A stretch of DNA of 64,000 bases from Afifellaceae bacterium. Lineage in GTDB: Bacteria > Pseudomonadota > Alphaproteobacteria > Rhizobiales > Afifellaceae. The translations under genes were made by a program, and so were the position numbers. The stretch covers positions 1 to 64,000 of the forward strand of contig JANQKG010000047.1 in assembly GCA_028281235.1 (NCBI GenBank), in the 5' to 3' direction. This document shows positions 38,287 to 47,509 of the stretch, one piece after another; the first letter of the stretch is position 1; the number at the start of each line of letters is the position of its first letter. A model generated the notes under the pieces. It ran no database searches. It saw nothing but the letters and a program-made list of their open reading frames with translations, and was not told the DNA's origin.

Positions 38287-39153
38287 CTATCCCGTCTTGA
38301 GGGTGCGGATGAAATCGGCGCTTTCGTTGGCATTGACCACCGCATGGCGGATCAGATTGTCGAAGTGCCGGGTGAGGGCGCGGATATGTTCCGTCGCGTT
38401 CAGCACAAAATAGATGTCGCCCACATGGATCGCCGCGCGCTGTGGGCCGAACACCGTGTAGGGGATCGAGAACCGGTCGAGCTGATTGTAGAGGTAGAGA
38501 CGGAAGCCGGGATAAAGCTCCTCGACGAGCGCGCTCATATAATCAAGCTGCGCCTGCCGCTCCGCCCTGCCAAGCCCCCGCCAATGGCCGCGTCCTTCCG
38601 CCAGGAGCTCCAGCCTTTGGCGCGGCATGCAGACCTCCATGTCGGTCTCCGTGCGCCGGCTGTAGTCGAGGCGGAACGCCGCGTCGCGCCGCTGCCAGCT
38701 GGGACTTGGCGCATCACGGCCTGAATATTCGTAGGCGATGACATCCGGTGTGCGCAGGAGGTCGGGGATCGAGGTCGGCACGTAGCGGATCTTGTAGCCG
38801 GTCGCGTCCTTGTGCCAGCGCTCCAACTCGGTGTCTTCGCCGAGCCCGGCCTCGGCGATCTCCAGCGCTGGCTTCACCTCCGCGGCAAGCGTCTCATCCT
38901 GCGACAGGCCCAGCAGCCAATCGAGGCTCACGGCGTAGCGCTCCGATATGCGCAACAGCGTCTCCACCCGCGGCAGCCGCGTCGATTGACCGGAAAGGAG
39001 CTGCGTCAGCGCGGAGCGGTCGATGCCGATCGATTGCGCGAAGGCGGAGCGTGTGACCGCACTCCGCCGCAGCAGCACATTGAGCCGCTCGCGGAAGACC
39101 GGGCCGATTTCGCGTTTGTCCGGGAACGGCGGCTTGATGTGTTCAGTCAACAT
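38287..39153 (-). CDS. XRE-family transcriptional regulator
   Basis: The 288-residue protein has an N-terminal Cro/C1 helix-turn-helix (residues ~18-75: TRSAFAQSIGIDRSALTQLLSG, LLRISERYAVSLDWLLG). A ~190-residue ligand-sensing region follows, containing YVPTSIPDLLRTPDVIAYEY, loosely like the DUF5753 domain of Scr1-type regulators. It diverges from a fatty-acid desaturase gene 75 bp away, so it probably controls that gene. A short inverted repeat between them (39154-39170) is a candidate operator. The ATG at 39153 starts MLTEHIKPPFPDK; the long frame beyond it overlaps the desaturase and is spurious. Confidence 0.82.
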   Translation of the reverse strand: MLTEHIKPPFPDKREIGPVFRERLNVLLRRSAVTRSAFAQSIGIDRSALTQLLSGQSTRLPRVETLLRISERYAVSLDWLLGLSQDETLAAEVKPALEIAEAGLGEDTELERWHKDATGYKIRYVPTSIPDLLRTPDVIAYEYSGRDAPSPSWQRRDAAFRLDYSRRTETDMEVCMPRQRLELLAEGRGHWRGLGRAERQAQLDYMSALVEELYPGFRLYLYNQLDRFSIPYTVFGPQRAAIHVGDIYFVLNATEHIRALTRHFDNLIRHAVVNANESADFIRTLKTG

Positions 39154-39170
39154 ATGTGGACTTTGCACAT
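39154..39170. promoter_or_regulatory. Candidate operator between XRE regulator and desaturase
   Basis: ATGTG-gactttg-CACAT is an inverted repeat directly abutting the regulator's start codon and 58-75 bp before the desaturase ATG. Its position fits autoregulation plus control of the desaturase. Short arms make this tentative. Confidence 0.35.
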
Positions 39171-39228
39171 CCAGTTCATGAAACGCAATCCAAACGCAAC
39201 GCAGAGGGCGCATTCTCACGTTGCCGTG

Positions 39229-40179
39229 ATGGGTTGGCTGCCGTCCCATGCACACATGCGAAGAACGGGGGTGGACGCGCAGCGGGTCGAGTGGCCGACC
39301 GTTGCTTTGATCGTCTTGTGCTACGGGCTCTGGGGAACGGCCACGGCGGCCTACGAATTCATCGGGCCACTGGTCTTCGGGCCATTGGTCTTCGTCATCC
39401 TCACGGCGCCGCTGGTGACGCTGCACAGCTCGCTGCAGCACGAAGCGCTGCACGGTCATCCCACGCGCTTTGCAGCGCTCAACGAAGCGCTGGTCTTTCC
39501 GCCGCTTTGTCTGTTCTTCCCTTACCGCCGCTTCAAGGCATTGCATCTCAGACACCACAACAACACGGCGCTGACCGACCCCTACGACGACCCGGAGAGC
39601 TTCTATTATGCGCTCGCCGATTGGCAGCAACTGCCGGCGGTCCTGCAAAGAGTACTGGACTTCAACAACACGTTCCTCGGGCGATTCCTGATCGGTCCGC
39701 TCATCATGTTCGTCGGCTTCGCCGGCCGCGACATCCAACTCATCCGCAGCGGCAGCCCGGGTGTGCTGCGCGCGTGGGGTCACCACGCCGCTGGGCTTGC
39801 GCTGGTCTTCGCTTGGACTTCAGGCGTTTGCGGTATCCCGGTCTGGCTCTACGCCGTCGCCGCCTATCTCGGGGTTTCGCTTCTCAACCTGCGCACTTTC
39901 GCTGAGCATCAAGCGCATGAGACGGTCGGTGGGCGTACTGTGATCATCGAGGCGTCGCCGCTCTTTGCGCTGCTGTTCCTGAACAACAACCTCCACTACG
40001 TGCACCATGAGAATCCGCGCGTGCCGTGGTACCGGCTTCCCGCACTTTATCGGGCCCGTCGCGCCGACTATCGTCGGGCCAATGAGGGCTATGTGTTTTC
40101 CGGGTACGGCGAAGTGATCAGGCGCTATCTTCTGCGGCCGAAAGCGCCGGTGCCGCACCCGCATCTCAGGCGGCGCTGA
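39229..40179 (+). CDS. Membrane fatty-acid desaturase
   Basis: This di-iron membrane desaturase has all three histidine boxes: HEALH (residues 71-75), HLRHH (106-110) and HYVHH near residue 265. Four hydrophobic stretches surround them. The 316-residue length from the ATG at 39229 is normal; ATG codons at 39178 or 39256 are alternatives, and no clear ribosome binding site decides. It probably desaturates membrane acyl chains, under control of the divergent XRE regulator. It ends 6 bp before the PhnD-like gene, so the two may be co-transcribed. Confidence 0.85.
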   Translation: MGWLPSHAHMRRTGVDAQRVEWPTVALIVLCYGLWGTATAAYEFIGPLVFGPLVFVILTAPLVTLHSSLQHEALHGHPTRFAALNEALVFPPLCLFFPYRRFKALHLRHHNNTALTDPYDDPESFYYALADWQQLPAVLQRVLDFNNTFLGRFLIGPLIMFVGFAGRDIQLIRSGSPGVLRAWGHHAAGLALVFAWTSGVCGIPVWLYAVAAYLGVSLLNLRTFAEHQAHETVGGRTVIIEASPLFALLFLNNNLHYVHHENPRVPWYRLPALYRARRADYRRANEGYVFSGYGEVIRRYLLRPKAPVPHPHLRRR

Positions 40180-40185
40180 AGCGCT

Positions 40186-40983
40186 TTGGCCGAGCCGCAC
40201 CCGGTTGCATCGCTGCCCCCGGTTGCATCGCTGCCGATGTATGACTGGCCCGAAGTGGCCTGGGCGAATGACGCTTTGTGGCGCGCTATCGCCGAGCGTC
40301 TGGCCCATGACGGCATCGCCACACCCGACGCGCTGACCCGTACGCGCGATGCGGAAGCCGTGTGGCGCGATCCCGACCTGGTGCTCTCCCAGACCTGCGG
40401 CTTCCCTTACGCCACGCGCCTGAAGGACACCGTCCGGCTGGTTGCCACGCCAATCCATAATGCAGAGGGTTGTGACGGCCCGCTCTACTCAAGCGTCATT
40501 GTCACGCGACGGGATAGCAGCGTCGAAGCCCTTGCCGAACTCGCTAACCGGCGCTTCGCCTTCAATGCGCGCGACAGCCTGTCCGGCTATGTCGCGCCGA
40601 TCGCGGCCATACGGCAGGAAGGTCTTGCGCCAACGGCTTTGCAATGGATCGAGACCGGAAGTCACCGTGCATCCCTCCGCGCGGTTGCGGAGGGTCGCGC
40701 CGAAGCCGCAGCGATCGATGCCGTGTGCTGGGCGCTCGCCACCTGCCACGAGGCGGATGCCGTTGCTGAGCTCAAAGTGATCGCCCGCACGCCGCTGCGG
40801 CCGGCACTGCCCTTCATCACAGCCGCCCGCCGAACGAGCCAAGAGGTTAGCGCCGTCCGATCGGCGCTGAATGCTGCGCTCGCCGATCCACACACGGCGG
40901 AGGCCCGCGAGGCGCTGCTGATCGCGGGCGTGGCAGAACTCAGCGTTGACCGCTACACGGAGCTGGCGGCGCTCGCGCCCTGA
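40186..40983 (+). CDS. PhnD/SsuA-like substrate-binding-fold protein (no signal peptide)
   Basis: The 265-residue protein has the periplasmic-binding-fold pattern of PhnD-like proteins: SLPMYDWPEVAWANDALWRAIAERL in pieces, DPDLVLSQTCGFPYATRL, RFAFNARDSLSGYVAP and EGRAEAAAIDAVCWAL. No signal peptide or lipobox is present, and no ABC transporter is adjacent, so a cytoplasmic ligand-binding role is possible. A TTG at 40186 keeps the conserved SLPMYD start; the first ATG (40237) lies within it. The 5' end contains a perfect 18 bp tandem duplication (40201-40236) encoding PVASLP twice. Confidence 0.72.
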   Translation: MAEPHPVASLPPVASLPMYDWPEVAWANDALWRAIAERLAHDGIATPDALTRTRDAEAVWRDPDLVLSQTCGFPYATRLKDTVRLVATPIHNAEGCDGPLYSSVIVTRRDSSVEALAELANRRFAFNARDSLSGYVAPIAAIRQEGLAPTALQWIETGSHRASLRAVAEGRAEAAAIDAVCWALATCHEADAVAELKVIARTPLRPALPFITAARRTSQEVSAVRSALNAALADPHTAEAREALLIAGVAELSVDRYTELAALAP

Positions 40984-41074
40984 GGCGGCGCGTCACATGG
41001 ATGTCGGGGCGAGGGACTTGAAGGAGGTCACGGAAGGTGTGCCAGATGAGCGAAGGCCATATCGGGAGATGAGC

Positions 41075-41866
41075 ATGAAGCATGTGCTCGGCTGCGCCGT
41101 TGGGATCGTCATCGCGGTCGCGGCCGTAGGCTCCGCCGCGGCGCAGGAGAGCCTGCCGCCGGACGGCATTGAGCTGGTGCTCGCCGCAAGCTGGCAGCCG
41201 GGCTTCTGCGCCACGTCCGCCGGCCGCGACAAACGCGAGTGCCGGTCACAGACGCCCGACCGGCCGGACGCTAAGCAATTCTCCATTCACGGCCTGTGGC
41301 CCGACGACCTCGACGACAAGGCAATCTTCCCCTGCTACTGCGATTCCGGCGGGCCGATGGATTGTCGCGAGAGCCGGCCGGGCGACCGGAGCGCCTTTGT
41401 GTCGGATGAGATATTCGAGGCGCTCAGGATCGTCATGCCCGGTGTGCGGTCCGGCCTGCACCGACACGAATGGACAAAGCATGGCTCGTGCTACGAGGAC
41501 GACAGGACCGACGCAGATGCCGGCGCTGACCCGGACGAATATTTTGTCGAAACCATAGCGCTTATCGATGCGCTCAACGCATCGCCCGTGCGGACGCTTT
41601 TCGTCGATCACCTCGGCGAGACGCTGACCCGACAGGACATTGAAGCCGCCTTCGACGACGCCTTCGGACGCGGTGCGGGCGAGCGTGTGATCGTGGTCTG
41701 CGGCGGCCGTGGAGACAACCGCGTCATCACCGAGCTGCGCATCAATCTGAGGGGCGATGTGAGCACATCGCCCGACCTGGCGCGCCTCATCCTCGCTGCA
41801 CCGCCGACGTCCACCTCAAGCACGGCGTCAAGCTGCAAAAGCGGGCGGGTTATAGAGGTGAGGTAG
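41075..41866 (+). CDS. Secreted ribonuclease T2 family protein
   Basis: RNase T2 enzymes cut single-stranded RNA through 2',3'-cyclic phosphates in the periplasm. The 263-residue precursor has a Sec signal (residues 1-24, cleavage near SAAAQ). Both active-site segments are present: FSIHGLWP with His72 and HEWTKHGSC with Glu132 and His136. Eight or more cysteines allow the family disulphides. The ATG at 41075 has GGGAG six bases upstream; the frame extends to 40946 without homology. It could supply phosphate or nucleosides from RNA, fitting the nearby phosphate-sparing lipid genes, though this is inference. Confidence 0.9.
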   Translation: MKHVLGCAVGIVIAVAAVGSAAAQESLPPDGIELVLAASWQPGFCATSAGRDKRECRSQTPDRPDAKQFSIHGLWPDDLDDKAIFPCYCDSGGPMDCRESRPGDRSAFVSDEIFEALRIVMPGVRSGLHRHEWTKHGSCYEDDRTDADAGADPDEYFVETIALIDALNASPVRTLFVDHLGETLTRQDIEAAFDDAFGRGAGERVIVVCGGRGDNRVITELRINLRGDVSTSPDLARLILAAPPTSTSSTASSCKSGRVIEVR

Positions 41867-41879
41867 CCTGCACCACCTC

Positions 41880-42287
41880 TCGTTTGTCATCCCGGTTCGG
41901 CCGCAGGCCGAGACCGTGAAGAGCCGGCACGGCACTTAACCCTCCCCTTGAGGGAGGGTCGAAAGCGGCCTGCCGCTTTCGGGGAGGGGTGAGCCGTTGA
42001 GCTGCAGCGGAACAGCTCTCCCGCCTCCCGAAGTTTGTCGCGGCTTCGCCTTCGCAAACTTCGACCTCCCCTCAAGGGGAGGCTACGGGCAGCAGCGCGG
42101 TCGCCCGCGTGAAGCGCAAGCGAAATACGGGGCGTTCGCACACCATTGTCATCCCGCACAGCGGCGAGGAGCGCCGCTATGCGGGACCCATGACCAACGG
42201 AGCAAGCGGACGAAATACCCGCACGCACTCGCCCCGATCCAAGTTCATAGGCCCCGGCCCTGGCCTGGCAGCCAAGTCGGGATGACA
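41880..42287. repeat. Repeat-filled intergenic region
   Basis: The 528 bp between the RNase T2 and phd genes carries at least three repeat units. One is CCTCCCCTTGAGGGAGGG with CGAAAGCGGCC...GCCGCTTTCG (41940-41985). The second is CGAAGTTTGTC...GCAAACTTCG plus CCTCCCCTCAAGGGGAGG (42020-42083), also seen at 55800-55870. The third is GTCATCCCGC...CGGGATGAC (42148-42287), related to 3083-3231. I see no supported gene here. Confidence 0.6.
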
Positions 42288-42394
42288 AAGGAGAGAACGA
42301 AGCGATCGCGTTTTTCATCCCGCCCTTCGAAACTTTTTCGCGTTGTGGCTCACCTCGACTTGGACTATGTTGGACCAGATAGGAGATTCCGTAT

Positions 42395-42634
42395 ATGTGG
42401 TCAGTTCAGGAGGCAAAAGCGCGCCTATCAGAGGTGATGCGGTTGGCAAGGGCCGGCAAACCGCAGATCGTCGGCACACGTGATCCTGTCGTTGTGGTGT
42501 CGGCGAAGGACTTTGCGGGCACCCGGCCCGGTAAGAACTTGGGGCGGTTCCTTGTCGATACCGCCCCCCGCGGCGAACCGATCGAGTTGCCGCCACGCGA
42601 TCACGGCCGCAGCGATCCCTTTGATCAAACGTGA
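42395..42634 (+). CDS. Phd/YefM-type antitoxin
   Basis: This 79-residue protein has the Phd/YefM N-terminal DNA-binding fold: MWSVQEAKARLSEVMRLA, then KPQIVGTRDPVVVVSAKDF. The disordered, acidic/proline-rich C-terminus (LPPRDHGRSDPFDQT) would wrap the toxin. AGGAG lies eight bases before the ATG at 42395. It is followed after 9 bp by a PIN-domain toxin, the usual antitoxin-first order. It should repress its own promoter. Confidence 0.88.
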   Translation: MWSVQEAKARLSEVMRLARAGKPQIVGTRDPVVVVSAKDFAGTRPGKNLGRFLVDTAPRGEPIELPPRDHGRSDPFDQT

Positions 42635-42643
42635 GGGTCGAAT

Positions 42644-43057
42644 ATGGGCGGCGTTCTGCTGGACACGAACGTCCTCTCAGAACTTGTGAAGCCACGACCC
42701 AACGCAAAGGTTGTGAGGTTCGTTCGCGGCTTAGATGATCCGTGGCTGTGCAGCATCACCTTCCACGAGCTAGCCTTCGGAGCGGCACGTGCGCCTGACC
42801 AAGAGAGGCGAGGCGCATTGCTTGCTTGGATCGCCGGAGTCAAAGCCGAGTTCGCCGGCCGAACGATCCCTGTCGATGACAATCTCGCGGACGCGTCGGG
42901 CCAGCTCCGCGCCCAGGCTGCCGCGCAAGGACGGCCAACCAGCGTTGTCGATGCAATACTTGCTGCGGCGGCGCAGTCGCATGGGCTTACTTTGGCCACG
43001 CGCAATACGCGCGACTTCGAGCCGTTCGCCTTGGCGCTGACCGATCCCTGGCGTTAG
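42644..43057 (+). CDS. VapC-like PIN-domain toxin
   Basis: PIN-domain toxins are Mg-dependent ribonucleases that cut tRNA or other structured RNA. The 137-residue protein keeps the acidic residues: Asp in LLDTNVLSEL, Glu in ITFHELAFGA, and Asp in SVVDAILAAAA and TRNTRDFEPF. It pairs with the Phd/YefM-type antitoxin 9 bp upstream, a common hybrid combination in alphaproteobacteria. Length is normal and no truncation is visible, so the module is probably active. Confidence 0.9.
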   Translation: MGGVLLDTNVLSELVKPRPNAKVVRFVRGLDDPWLCSITFHELAFGAARAPDQERRGALLAWIAGVKAEFAGRTIPVDDNLADASGQLRAQAAAQGRPTSVVDAILAAAAQSHGLTLATRNTRDFEPFALALTDPWR

Positions 43058-43128
43058 CGACTGTTCCAATCTCCCCTCAAGGGGAGGAGTAGGCTTGGCG
43101 GTTGCCGCGGTCCCTACAGCTTCGCCCA

Positions 43129-45573
43129 TCACCCCCGCATCCTGAGCCCTTCCGGATCGAACAGCGGCTCGTGCTGGATGGTCGCCGGTCGGCGCTCGCC
43201 GAGAATTTCGATCTCAAAGCCGGCGCCGTTTTCCGCCAGCTCCTTCGGCACGTAGCCTTGCGCCAGCGAGCAATCGACGAAATGCGCGTAGCCACCGGAT
43301 GTGACCCATCCGATCACTTTGCCGTCGTGCCAGATCGGCTCGTCGGCGATAACGTCGGCGTCGGCAGCGTCGACGATGAACGTGACACGGCGGAGCGCGC
43401 CGCCGTCCTCCTTCTCGCGTGCCGCCGCTTCGCGGCCGATAAAATCGTTCTTCTGAAGCGCGAGGAAGCGGTCGAGCCCCGCCTCGAACGGCCCGTAGAT
43501 GGGCCGAAGCTCGCGGAACCAGGTCGGCCAGTTCTTCTCCAGCCGGAGCGAGAGGAGGGCGCGCATGCCGAAATTGCGGATGCCGTGCGCGGCGCCGGCC
43601 TCCATGATCGCATCGTAGAGCCGGCGCTCGTATTCCGGCTTCACCCAGATTTCGTAGCCGAGATCGCCGGTATAGGTGAGACGGTTGATCATCACCGGCA
43701 CGGCTGCCAGATGCGTCTCGCGGAAGTCCATAAAGCGGAACGCCGCCGCCGAAACGTCATCGTCGCTAAGTGCAGCCAACACGTCGCGCGCCTTTGGCCC
43801 GGCAATGGAGAGTCCCACAAGGTCCATGCCAAGCGGTGCAATCGTGACAGAGCCGTCGGCCGGCAGATGGGCTTCAAACCAGCGCATGTGATAGACCTCA
43901 GCCTGGCTCGACCCCCACATGAAGAATCGGTCGTCGCCATCCTTAAGTGGGGGGGCCTTGGCGATGGTGAAGTCGCCGATCAGCTTGCCGTGTTCATTCA
44001 GCATTGGGGTCAGTACCAGCCGCCCGGTCTTGGGCATGCGGTTGGCCATGAGACGTGACAGATAAGCCTCCGCGCCCGCGCCGGTGATGGTGTATTTCGC
44101 AAAGTTGGCGATCTCGGTCACGCCGACGCTCTCGCGCACGGCGAGACATTCCGCTTTCACATGCTCAAAATCGTTGGAGCGGCGGAAGGAGACGATGTCG
44201 ATCGGCTCAACACCTTCCGGCGCGAACCAGAGGGGCGTCTCCAGTCCCCAGGAATCGCCCATGACCGCGCCTTGCGCGACCATCTTGTCGTAAAGCGGCG
44301 TCGTCTGCATGGGCCGCGCGGCCGGCAGCTCTTCGTTGGGGAAGCGGATGCGGAAGCGGCGCGTGTAGTTCTCTTTGACCTTCTCGTTGGTATAGCCGAG
44401 CGTTGCCCAATCGCCATAGCGCGACACGTCCATGGCCCACACGTCGAAGCCCGGGTCGCCGTCCACCATCCAATTGGCGAGTGCAAGCCCGACGCCGCCG
44501 CCCTGGCTGAATCCGGCCATAACGCCGCAGGCAGACCAGAAATTCTTCAAGCCGCAGATCGGCCCGACCAGAGGATTGCCGTCCGGCGCAAACGTGAACG
44601 GCCCGTTGATGATCTTGCGGATGCCCGTGTGCTTCAGCGCCGGGAAGTGCTCAAAGCCGATCTCCAGCGACGGCGCGATGCGGTCAAGATCGGGCTCCAA
44701 CAAGTCCTGGCCGAAGTCCCAGGGCGTTTCCTTCGACGACCAGGGCGTCGCCGCTTTCTCGTACGTGCCGAGGAGCAGGCCACCGCGCTCCTGGCGCGTA
44801 TAGATTTCGCCCGCAAAGTCGATGACGTGGATCATCTCCTTACCGGTCGTGCGCACCAGATCGGCCACCTCCGGCATGTCTTCGGTGAGGATGTAATGGT
44901 GCTCCATGGCGAGCACCGGCAGCTCCAGCCCGACCATGCGACCGACCTCGCGCGCCCAAAGTCCGCCGGCATTGACGACGTGCTCGGCACGGATCGTTCC
45001 TTGCTCTGTTGCGATCTCCCAGGAGCCGTCGTCGGCCTGGTTGAGGTCAGTCACCCGGTTGCGCGTATAGATCTCCGCGCCGCCCTTGCGCGCCGATTTG
45101 GCGTAGGCATGCGTCGTCCCGTACGGGTCGAGATGACCCTCGATCGGGTCCCACATGGCGCCGACGAAATAGCTTTCGTCCATCAGCGGCATGAGGTCCT
45201 TGGCTTCTGCGGCGGAGATGATCTCCGTATCCATGCCGAGATAGCGGCCACGCGCATGCGCCATCTTCAGCCAGTCGAGGCGCTCCGGCGTGTCGGCAAG
45301 CTGCAGCCCGCCGGTCAAGTGCAGGCCGCAGCTCTCGCCGGAAATCTCCTCGATCTCTTTGTATAGATTGACCGTGTAGGCCTGCAGCTTGGCGACGTTG
45401 GGGTCGGAGTTGAGCGTGTGACAGCCGCCGGCCGCGTGCCATGTGGAGCCGGAGGTCAGCTCCGCGCGCTCAAGCAGCACGACGTCTTTCCAGCCCGCCT
45501 TGGTGAGATGATAGAGCACCGAGCAGCCGACAATGCCGCCGCCAATCACTGCGACCTGAGCATGCGATTTCAT
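43129..45573 (-). CDS. Dimethylglycine dehydrogenase-like FAD/GcvT-domain protein
   Basis: The 814-residue protein combines an FAD-dependent amine oxidoreductase half with a THF-binding GcvT half, the layout of dimethylglycine and sarcosine dehydrogenases. VIGGGIVGCSVLYHL (residues 9-23) binds FAD. STWHAAGG contains His46, at the position that carries covalent FAD in this family. The C-terminal part has ECLAVRESVGVTEIANFAKY, then DLGYEIWVKPE and a GcvT-like end. It should demethylate an N-methyl amine to a secondary amine plus methylene-THF. It lies 44 bp downstream of mttB 2 on the same strand, so glycine betaine to dimethylglycine to sarcosine is a natural reading, not proven. Confidence 0.88.
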   Translation of the reverse strand: MKSHAQVAVIGGGIVGCSVLYHLTKAGWKDVVLLERAELTSGSTWHAAGGCHTLNSDPNVAKLQAYTVNLYKEIEEISGESCGLHLTGGLQLADTPERLDWLKMAHARGRYLGMDTEIISAAEAKDLMPLMDESYFVGAMWDPIEGHLDPYGTTHAYAKSARKGGAEIYTRNRVTDLNQADDGSWEIATEQGTIRAEHVVNAGGLWAREVGRMVGLELPVLAMEHHYILTEDMPEVADLVRTTGKEMIHVIDFAGEIYTRQERGGLLLGTYEKAATPWSSKETPWDFGQDLLEPDLDRIAPSLEIGFEHFPALKHTGIRKIINGPFTFAPDGNPLVGPICGLKNFWSACGVMAGFSQGGGVGLALANWMVDGDPGFDVWAMDVSRYGDWATLGYTNEKVKENYTRRFRIRFPNEELPAARPMQTTPLYDKMVAQGAVMGDSWGLETPLWFAPEGVEPIDIVSFRRSNDFEHVKAECLAVRESVGVTEIANFAKYTITGAGAEAYLSRLMANRMPKTGRLVLTPMLNEHGKLIGDFTIAKAPPLKDGDDRFFMWGSSQAEVYHMRWFEAHLPADGSVTIAPLGMDLVGLSIAGPKARDVLAALSDDDVSAAAFRFMDFRETHLAAVPVMINRLTYTGDLGYEIWVKPEYERRLYDAIMEAGAAHGIRNFGMRALLSLRLEKNWPTWFRELRPIYGPFEAGLDRFLALQKNDFIGREAAAREKEDGGALRRVTFIVDAADADVIADEPIWHDGKVIGWVTSGGYAHFVDCSLAQGYVPKELAENGAGFEIEILGERRPATIQHEPLFDPEGLRMRG

Positions 45574-45617
45574 TCAGCCGTCCTTCTGGTATTTGGCGAT
45601 CGCAAATTTGCCCGCCA

Positions 45618-47189
45618 TCAGAAATCCGTCGGCGCGCCGCCTTCGCGCTTGCGCCTCTCCACAAAGTCGCGAAGCTCCTCGGCGATCGCCGGATCGAGGG
45701 GAGGGGCCTCGTACTCCGCCAGGATCTGCTTCCAGATGCGATTGGCACGGCGCGGCGCCTCCTCCGAGCCGGCGGCGGACCATCGCTCATAATTGCGCCA
45801 GTCGGAGAGGAACGGGCTGTAGAACGCCGTCTCGTAGCGTTCCTGCGTATGCGTTGCCCCGAAGAAATGCCCCGTCGGCCCGACTTCGGCGATGGCGTCG
45901 ACGGCGACGTCATCCTCGCTGGCCTGCACCGGCAACAGGTAATGCGAGAGTTGCTGCAGCATCTCGCAATCCATCACGAGCTTCTCGTAGGACGCGGTCA
46001 GCCCGCCTTCCAGCCAACCCGCGGCATGAAAGACGATGTTCGCCTTGGCACTGATGCAGGCCCAGAGCGAAAATCCGCTTTCCCACGCCGCCTGCGCGTC
46101 CGGGGCATTGGCTGCGCAGGCATTGGAAGCGCGGAACGGCAGACCGTAATAGCGGGCCATCTGCCCCGAAATCTGCGTGGCGCGCATATATTCCGGCGTG
46201 CCGAAAGCCGGTGCGCCGGAGCGCATGTCCACGTTGGAGGTGAACGAGCCGTAGACCACCGGCGCGCCCGGCTTCACGCACTGAAGAAGTGCCACAGCCG
46301 CCAGAGCCTCGGCGGTCTGTTGCGTCACCGCGCCGACGATCGTCACCGGAGCCATGGCGCCGGCAAGCGTGAACGGCGTCACAACGACCGGCTGCCCGCG
46401 GCGCGCCATGCGCATGGCGCCGTCCAGCATCGGCCAGTCATGCTTCAGCGGCGAGGACGAGTTGATGTTCGTATACATGCGCGGCGCGGCGTCGAATTCC
46501 TCATGCGACAGGCCGCCGGCGATGCGGACCATCTCAATCCCATCCTCCACGCGCTCTGCACCAAGAGAGTAGGCGTGCACGACCTTGTCGGTCAGAAGCA
46601 GCTTGTCTTGGACCGCATCGAGATGGCGGGTCGAGGCGTGAAGGTCGACCGGCTCGACAGGATAGCCGCCGACGAAATGCAGGCAGTTGAAGTACTGCGT
46701 GAGCTTCAGGAGGTCTTGGAAGCTGTTGCGGTCGCCAGGCCGTCGGCCGCGGTCGAGGTCCATCACGTTGGGCGGGCTTGAGACATTGACGAAGAGAACT
46801 GAATCGCCGCCGACAGTGACTTTGTGTGCCGGGTTGCGCGGCGTGATGTCGAACTCAGCCGGCGCCTTTGCCACCTGCTCCATCACGAAGTCGCGATCCA
46901 TGCGGACGCGGTCGGTGTCGGCGTCCACGTCGCAGCCGGCTTCCTTGAGAACCGCCTTGGCATCCTCGTTGAGGAAATAGATGCCGATCTCCTCAAGAAT
47001 CCGCATCGCGCCGTTGTGGATACGTTCGATCGCCTCTTCATCGAGCGGCGTCGTGGGCGCGTCACGATTTTGCGGGATGATCCACGGAACTTGCTGGATA
47101 GCGGCGGCGCCCGAACGCCGTACATTGCCGGCGCGGCCGCCGGAGCGCTTGGCGCGTCTTTGCCGCGGAGACTCTGCCGAGCCCAGCAT
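45618..47189 (-). CDS. MttB superfamily amine:corrinoid methyltransferase (copy 2, non-pyrrolysine)
   Basis: This 523-residue paralogue of the enzyme at 27239 has the same core: RILEEIGIYFLNEDAKAVL, FVGGYPVEPVDLHAS, NINSSSPLKHDWPML, FTLAGAMAPVTIVG, SGAPAFGTPEYM and IVFHAAGWLEGGL. No in-frame amber codon is present. The chosen ATG at 47189 starts MLGSAESPRQ. Residues 9-25 are Arg-rich (RQRRAKRSGGRAGNVRR), as in copy 1. It has no corrinoid protein gene of its own nearby, so it probably shares the carrier encoded at 26189. It is divergent from the ABC transporter and upstream of the DMGDH-like gene. Confidence 0.91.
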   Translation of the reverse strand: MLGSAESPRQRRAKRSGGRAGNVRRSGAAAIQQVPWIIPQNRDAPTTPLDEEAIERIHNGAMRILEEIGIYFLNEDAKAVLKEAGCDVDADTDRVRMDRDFVMEQVAKAPAEFDITPRNPAHKVTVGGDSVLFVNVSSPPNVMDLDRGRRPGDRNSFQDLLKLTQYFNCLHFVGGYPVEPVDLHASTRHLDAVQDKLLLTDKVVHAYSLGAERVEDGIEMVRIAGGLSHEEFDAAPRMYTNINSSSPLKHDWPMLDGAMRMARRGQPVVVTPFTLAGAMAPVTIVGAVTQQTAEALAAVALLQCVKPGAPVVYGSFTSNVDMRSGAPAFGTPEYMRATQISGQMARYYGLPFRASNACAANAPDAQAAWESGFSLWACISAKANIVFHAAGWLEGGLTASYEKLVMDCEMLQQLSHYLLPVQASEDDVAVDAIAEVGPTGHFFGATHTQERYETAFYSPFLSDWRNYERWSAAGSEEAPRRANRIWKQILAEYEAPPLDPAIAEELRDFVERRKREGGAPTDF

Positions 47190-47509
47190 CAGACAACCTT
47201 TGTGGCCAGCCGGTCTGTGACGCAGTCTGGCCGCCGTGCCCAAAGATGCGACTCTCACGCGGACGCGCCGGAGCGATGTCGCAAACGCTAGAAAATCCGA
47301 ATCTCCCGGCGAAAACGACCTATTCGCGACATTGCTTAACCTTTCCGCGACAGGTCGGGACAAATTCGGCCACAAAGCGGCAGGGGTTGAAACCAACCGG
47401 GCCCAGCATGTTAGGCTGTCGGCACATTCACCGCGCGTCTCGAATGTCACCCCGGCTTGTGCGCGCGACCAATTGGGCCAGAGGCTCGATCACGCATAGG
47501 GAGACGAAT
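47190..47509. promoter_or_regulatory. Divergent control region, mttB 2 / ABC transporter
   Basis: These 320 bp separate mttB 2 from the substrate-binding protein gene and should contain promoters for both. The middle is less GC-rich (ATTGCTTAACCTTTCCGCGAC near 47331). I see no strong palindrome, RNA or coding frame; the open frames from 47246 (+) and 47450 (-) are extensions of the flanking genes. Confidence 0.4.

Noticed and set aside
39154-39786. Extended N-terminus of the XRE regulator (open frame to 39786)
   Set aside because: It lies antisense to the desaturase gene and has no domain character; the helix-turn-helix begins right after the ATG at 39153.
41880-42287. CRISPR array or tandem repeat locus
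   Set aside because: The repeats are palindromic units of different families with irregular spacing, not identical direct repeats with unique spacers.
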